A stretch of DNA of 64,000 nt from Crocinitomicaceae bacterium (GTDB lineage Bacteria; Bacteroidota; Bacteroidia; Flavobacteriales_D; Crocinitomicaceae), in assembly GCA_020635955.1 (NCBI GenBank), contig JACJYW010000003.1:713975-777974 (forward strand), read 5' to 3'. Under the pieces are notes generated by a model. The model had not been told where the DNA came from, made no database searches, and worked only from the letters and a program-made list of their open reading frames with translations. Made by a program: the position numbers and the translations under genes. Positions 62,371 to 64,000 of this stretch are shown piece by piece; position 1 is the first letter of the stretch; every line of letters starts with the position of its first letter.

Positions 62371-62402
62371 AAATCCTCCAATGAAAGTTGGGGGATTTTT
62401 TT
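62371..62402 (+). terminator. rho-independent terminator of the DUF6089 gene
   Basis: An 11-bp stem (AAATCCTCCAA with TTGGGGGATTT, one G-U pair), loop TGAAAG, is followed by a T-run. An ATG at 62381 lies in its loop, which makes that ATG an unlikely start for the next gene. Confidence 0.85.
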
Positions 62403-62440
62403 ATGTTCTAATTCTATATATCATTAGTTTTACCACCAGT

Positions 62441-63430
62441 TTGAAAACATCAAGTTCTCATATTCCAATTATCACCAGTTTAAGGGGAATAGCTGCTCTA
62501 TCAGTTGTTCTTTATCACTTTGTATGTAAGACCATTGGTTATATACAAAACGAAACTGTATTAGACATATTCGAGTACGGAAGAAAAGGGGTAAACCTAT
62601 TTTTTATTATCTCTGGAATTGTGATCCCATTATCTATGATTGGCAACAATTACCAACTTAAAAAATTTGGCAACTTTATGTTGAGAAGGATAATAAGAAT
62701 TGAACCTCCCTATCTGGTTGCAGTGGTAATGGGAATAGTCTATCTGTACGTCAGAAATCTTATTCCAGGTACTGTTAGTGTAGATATGACCCCCTCTGCC
62801 ATAGAAATATTCTTGCATGTTGGATATTTGATTCCCTTTTTTGAAGATTTTAATTGGATTAATCCTGTATTTTGGACCTTGTCAATCGAGTTTCAATATT
62901 ATTTGTTGCTTTCCCTGTTGATTCCTCTTGTAATGCAAGAAAAAGCTTTATCCCGAATTCTTTTCTATCTGATATTTCTCTCTATGTCATATCTTCCGAT
63001 TTCGAATGATTTTTTACCAGCCTGGGGGTCACTATTTATGGCAGGAATTGTATATGCCCTGTTTCATTCTAAGACTATAGATGCCAAAGAATTTTTAGCA
63101 ATGTTTTCAATAACGCTTATTTCTATCTACTTTACATTAGGTCTTGTAGATGTAATATTAAGTATCCTGGCTATAACGTTTATCTACTTTTTACCGAAAA
63201 TAAAGAGCCGATTAACTGTTTTTCTGGGGAATATATCTTACTCTCTTTATCTGATTCATTCAATTACTGGTGCGGCTGTGATCAATTATTTGTCACATAA
63301 ATACATCCTAATGTATCAGAAATTCATAGTAATTGGATTGGGGCTAGCCATTAGTATTCTCATCTCCTATTTATTATACAAGTTTGTAGAGAAACCAACC
63401 CACGAATATGCCAAAAGAATGAAAAAATAG
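62441..63430 (+). CDS. acyltransferase family 3 (OafA-like) membrane protein
   Basis: The TTG at 62441 was chosen because the family start follows directly (KTSSSHIPIITSLRGIAALSVVLYHF). The longer frame from 62381 begins inside a terminator. About ten membrane helices follow. The conserved elements are the SLRGIAALSVVLYH motif with the catalytic-type His, KGVNLFFIISGIV, and NPVFWTLSIEFQYYLLL with the E-x-x-x-Y region, plus the end YKFVEKPTHEYAKR. Such enzymes acetylate or otherwise acylate surface polysaccharides. Its stop lies 2 nt from that of a convergent glycosyltransferase gene. Confidence 0.88.
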   Translation: MKTSSSHIPIITSLRGIAALSVVLYHFVCKTIGYIQNETVLDIFEYGRKGVNLFFIISGIVIPLSMIGNNYQLKKFGNFMLRRIIRIEPPYLVAVVMGIVYLYVRNLIPGTVSVDMTPSAIEIFLHVGYLIPFFEDFNWINPVFWTLSIEFQYYLLLSLLIPLVMQEKALSRILFYLIFLSMSYLPISNDFLPAWGSLFMAGIVYALFHSKTIDAKEFLAMFSITLISIYFTLGLVDVILSILAITFIYFLPKIKSRLTVFLGNISYSLYLIHSITGAAVINYLSHKYILMYQKFIVIGLGLAISILISYLLYKFVEKPTHEYAKRMKK

Positions 63431-63432
63431 AT

Positions 63433-64000
63433 TTATTGCAAGGCTTGAATTAATGCGTAATAATTTTTACTAATCTGTTCGGAATCCTTTACAAAATATT
63501 TATTACATAATTGAATTGACTTTTCTCTTTCGGCCTTTGTTAGTGGATTAAGATCAGGAATTAAACCTTTAATTACCTCACCACATTGATTGTCTTCAAC
63601 AAAAAATGAAAAATCTCCTATTCCTGGTGATATCAAAACTTTTAAGCCTGCCTGCAGATATTCTGCAAACTTCACAGGGGATGCTACTTGATTTGTTACA
63701 ATTTCCTTTCTTAAAAGTAAACCATAATCGCATTTCTTGAGTAAGTCTTGAACCTCTACAGGATTTACCCAATCAATTTTTATTCTATTCGGAAATTTTT
63801 TCTTTAAAGCCTTAATTTGCTCATTATTTTGGGCTAGAAACAATACTTCAGCAGTAATATCTTTAGTCAAGTAATCTTCCAAAAGATTACAAACATCATA
63901 AAATGATTGCCATGGACCATTCCCTCCGGCAAAAACCAATCTTACATGATCGTTTTCGAATAAAGTAGAATCCTGATTTTTATTCTCAGAAACTGTACAA
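63433..64000 (-). CDS. glycosyltransferase, C-terminal part (5' end outside window)
   Basis: The open frame continues past 64000, so only about 189 C-terminal residues are visible. They include LVFAGGNGPWQSFYDVCNLLEDYL (start of the nucleotide-sugar-binding half), LFLAQNNEQIKALKKKFPNRIKI, the YGLLLR region and FAEYLQAGLKVLISPGIGDFS, the E-x-x-x-x-G pattern of GT4-like enzymes. It probably helps build surface polysaccharide together with the neighbouring acyltransferase. Confidence 0.8.
   Translation of the reverse strand, partial: CTVSENKNQDSTLFENDHVRLVFAGGNGPWQSFYDVCNLLEDYLTKDITAEVLFLAQNNEQIKALKKKFPNRIKIDWVNPVEVQDLLKKCDYGLLLRKEIVTNQVASPVKFAEYLQAGLKVLISPGIGDFSFFVEDNQCGEVIKGLIPDLNPLTKAEREKSIQLCNKYFVKDSEQISKNYYALIQALQ

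Overview
The window is a chromosome segment from a member of the Bacteroidota, most likely a marine-type flavobacterial lineage (Flavobacteriales, near Crocinitomicaceae/Cryomorphaceae). Support comes from a type IX secretion C-terminal sorting domain (gene at 30781), Bacteroidota-typical families (DUF1573 set, DUF6089, BT_3928-type DoxX protein, duplicated DUF1599, SpoIIE-propeller sensor), AT-rich sequence with almost no Shine-Dalgarno motifs, and candidate promoters of the Bacteroidota type (TTG-N19-TAnnTTTG). The family names are recognised from the protein sequences. No database search was run.

Layout. (1) 1-9282, minus strand: a divalent-metal resistance operon. It encodes a His-rich exported protein, a CzcA-type RND pump fused to its own TolC-like outer-membrane channel, a CzcB-like lipoprotein adaptor, a small His-rich lipoprotein, an ICMT-like membrane methyltransferase, a Zn/Cd-type P1B ATPase and the start of an NAD(P)-binding oxidoreductase. 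Together these would move Zn/Cd/Co from cytoplasm to periplasm (ATPase) and from periplasm to outside (RND-TolC). (2) 9459-19910: an accessory island with no recombinase in view. It holds a mobile-element regulatory/replication module (two HTH_17 proteins, a replication-initiator-like protein, a DnaC-like ATPase), an AbiEi/AbiEii toxin-antitoxin pair with a DUF3883 protein, a ~540-nt non-coding element bounded by inverted repeats, a minus-strand cassette of unknown function (a 249-aa 'MAKQKG' protein, two small membrane proteins, a 70-aa acidic protein, a strong terminator) with a divergent 63-aa protein, then an AbiEi-like/Fic fusion and a DNA-binding-like protein whose pair is bracketed by 9-bp direct repeats. 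(3) 20173-25637, minus: a run from a TolB/TPR/AraC regulator through an MDR oxidoreductase and small membrane or secreted proteins to a serine hydrolase. (4) 25797-32895: a lipoprotein propeller-SpoIIE signalling protein, an MFS transporter and a T9SS-secreted ELWxxDG-repeat protein.

(5) 32945-52299, minus: a long gene run containing DUF1599, a BT_3928-type DoxX/thioredoxin-like membrane protein, tpiA, prmA, a 1539-aa exported protein, a small TPR protein, a 3279-aa repeat protein and clpS. (6) 52320-64000: folP, three tandem DUF1573 proteins, recQ, a small repeat protein that fits the 7(1) septoil-knot/DUF6150 type, an M16 protease pair, a nitronate-monooxygenase-like protein, a DUF6089 outer-membrane protein, an acyltransferase and a partial glycosyltransferase.

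No rRNA, tRNA, CRISPR array or insertion-sequence transposase was found. The best candidates for something undescribed are the MAKQKG cassette (14652-16560), the structured non-coding element next to it (13945-14486), and the giant repeat protein with its stand-alone TPR partner (33222-43643).
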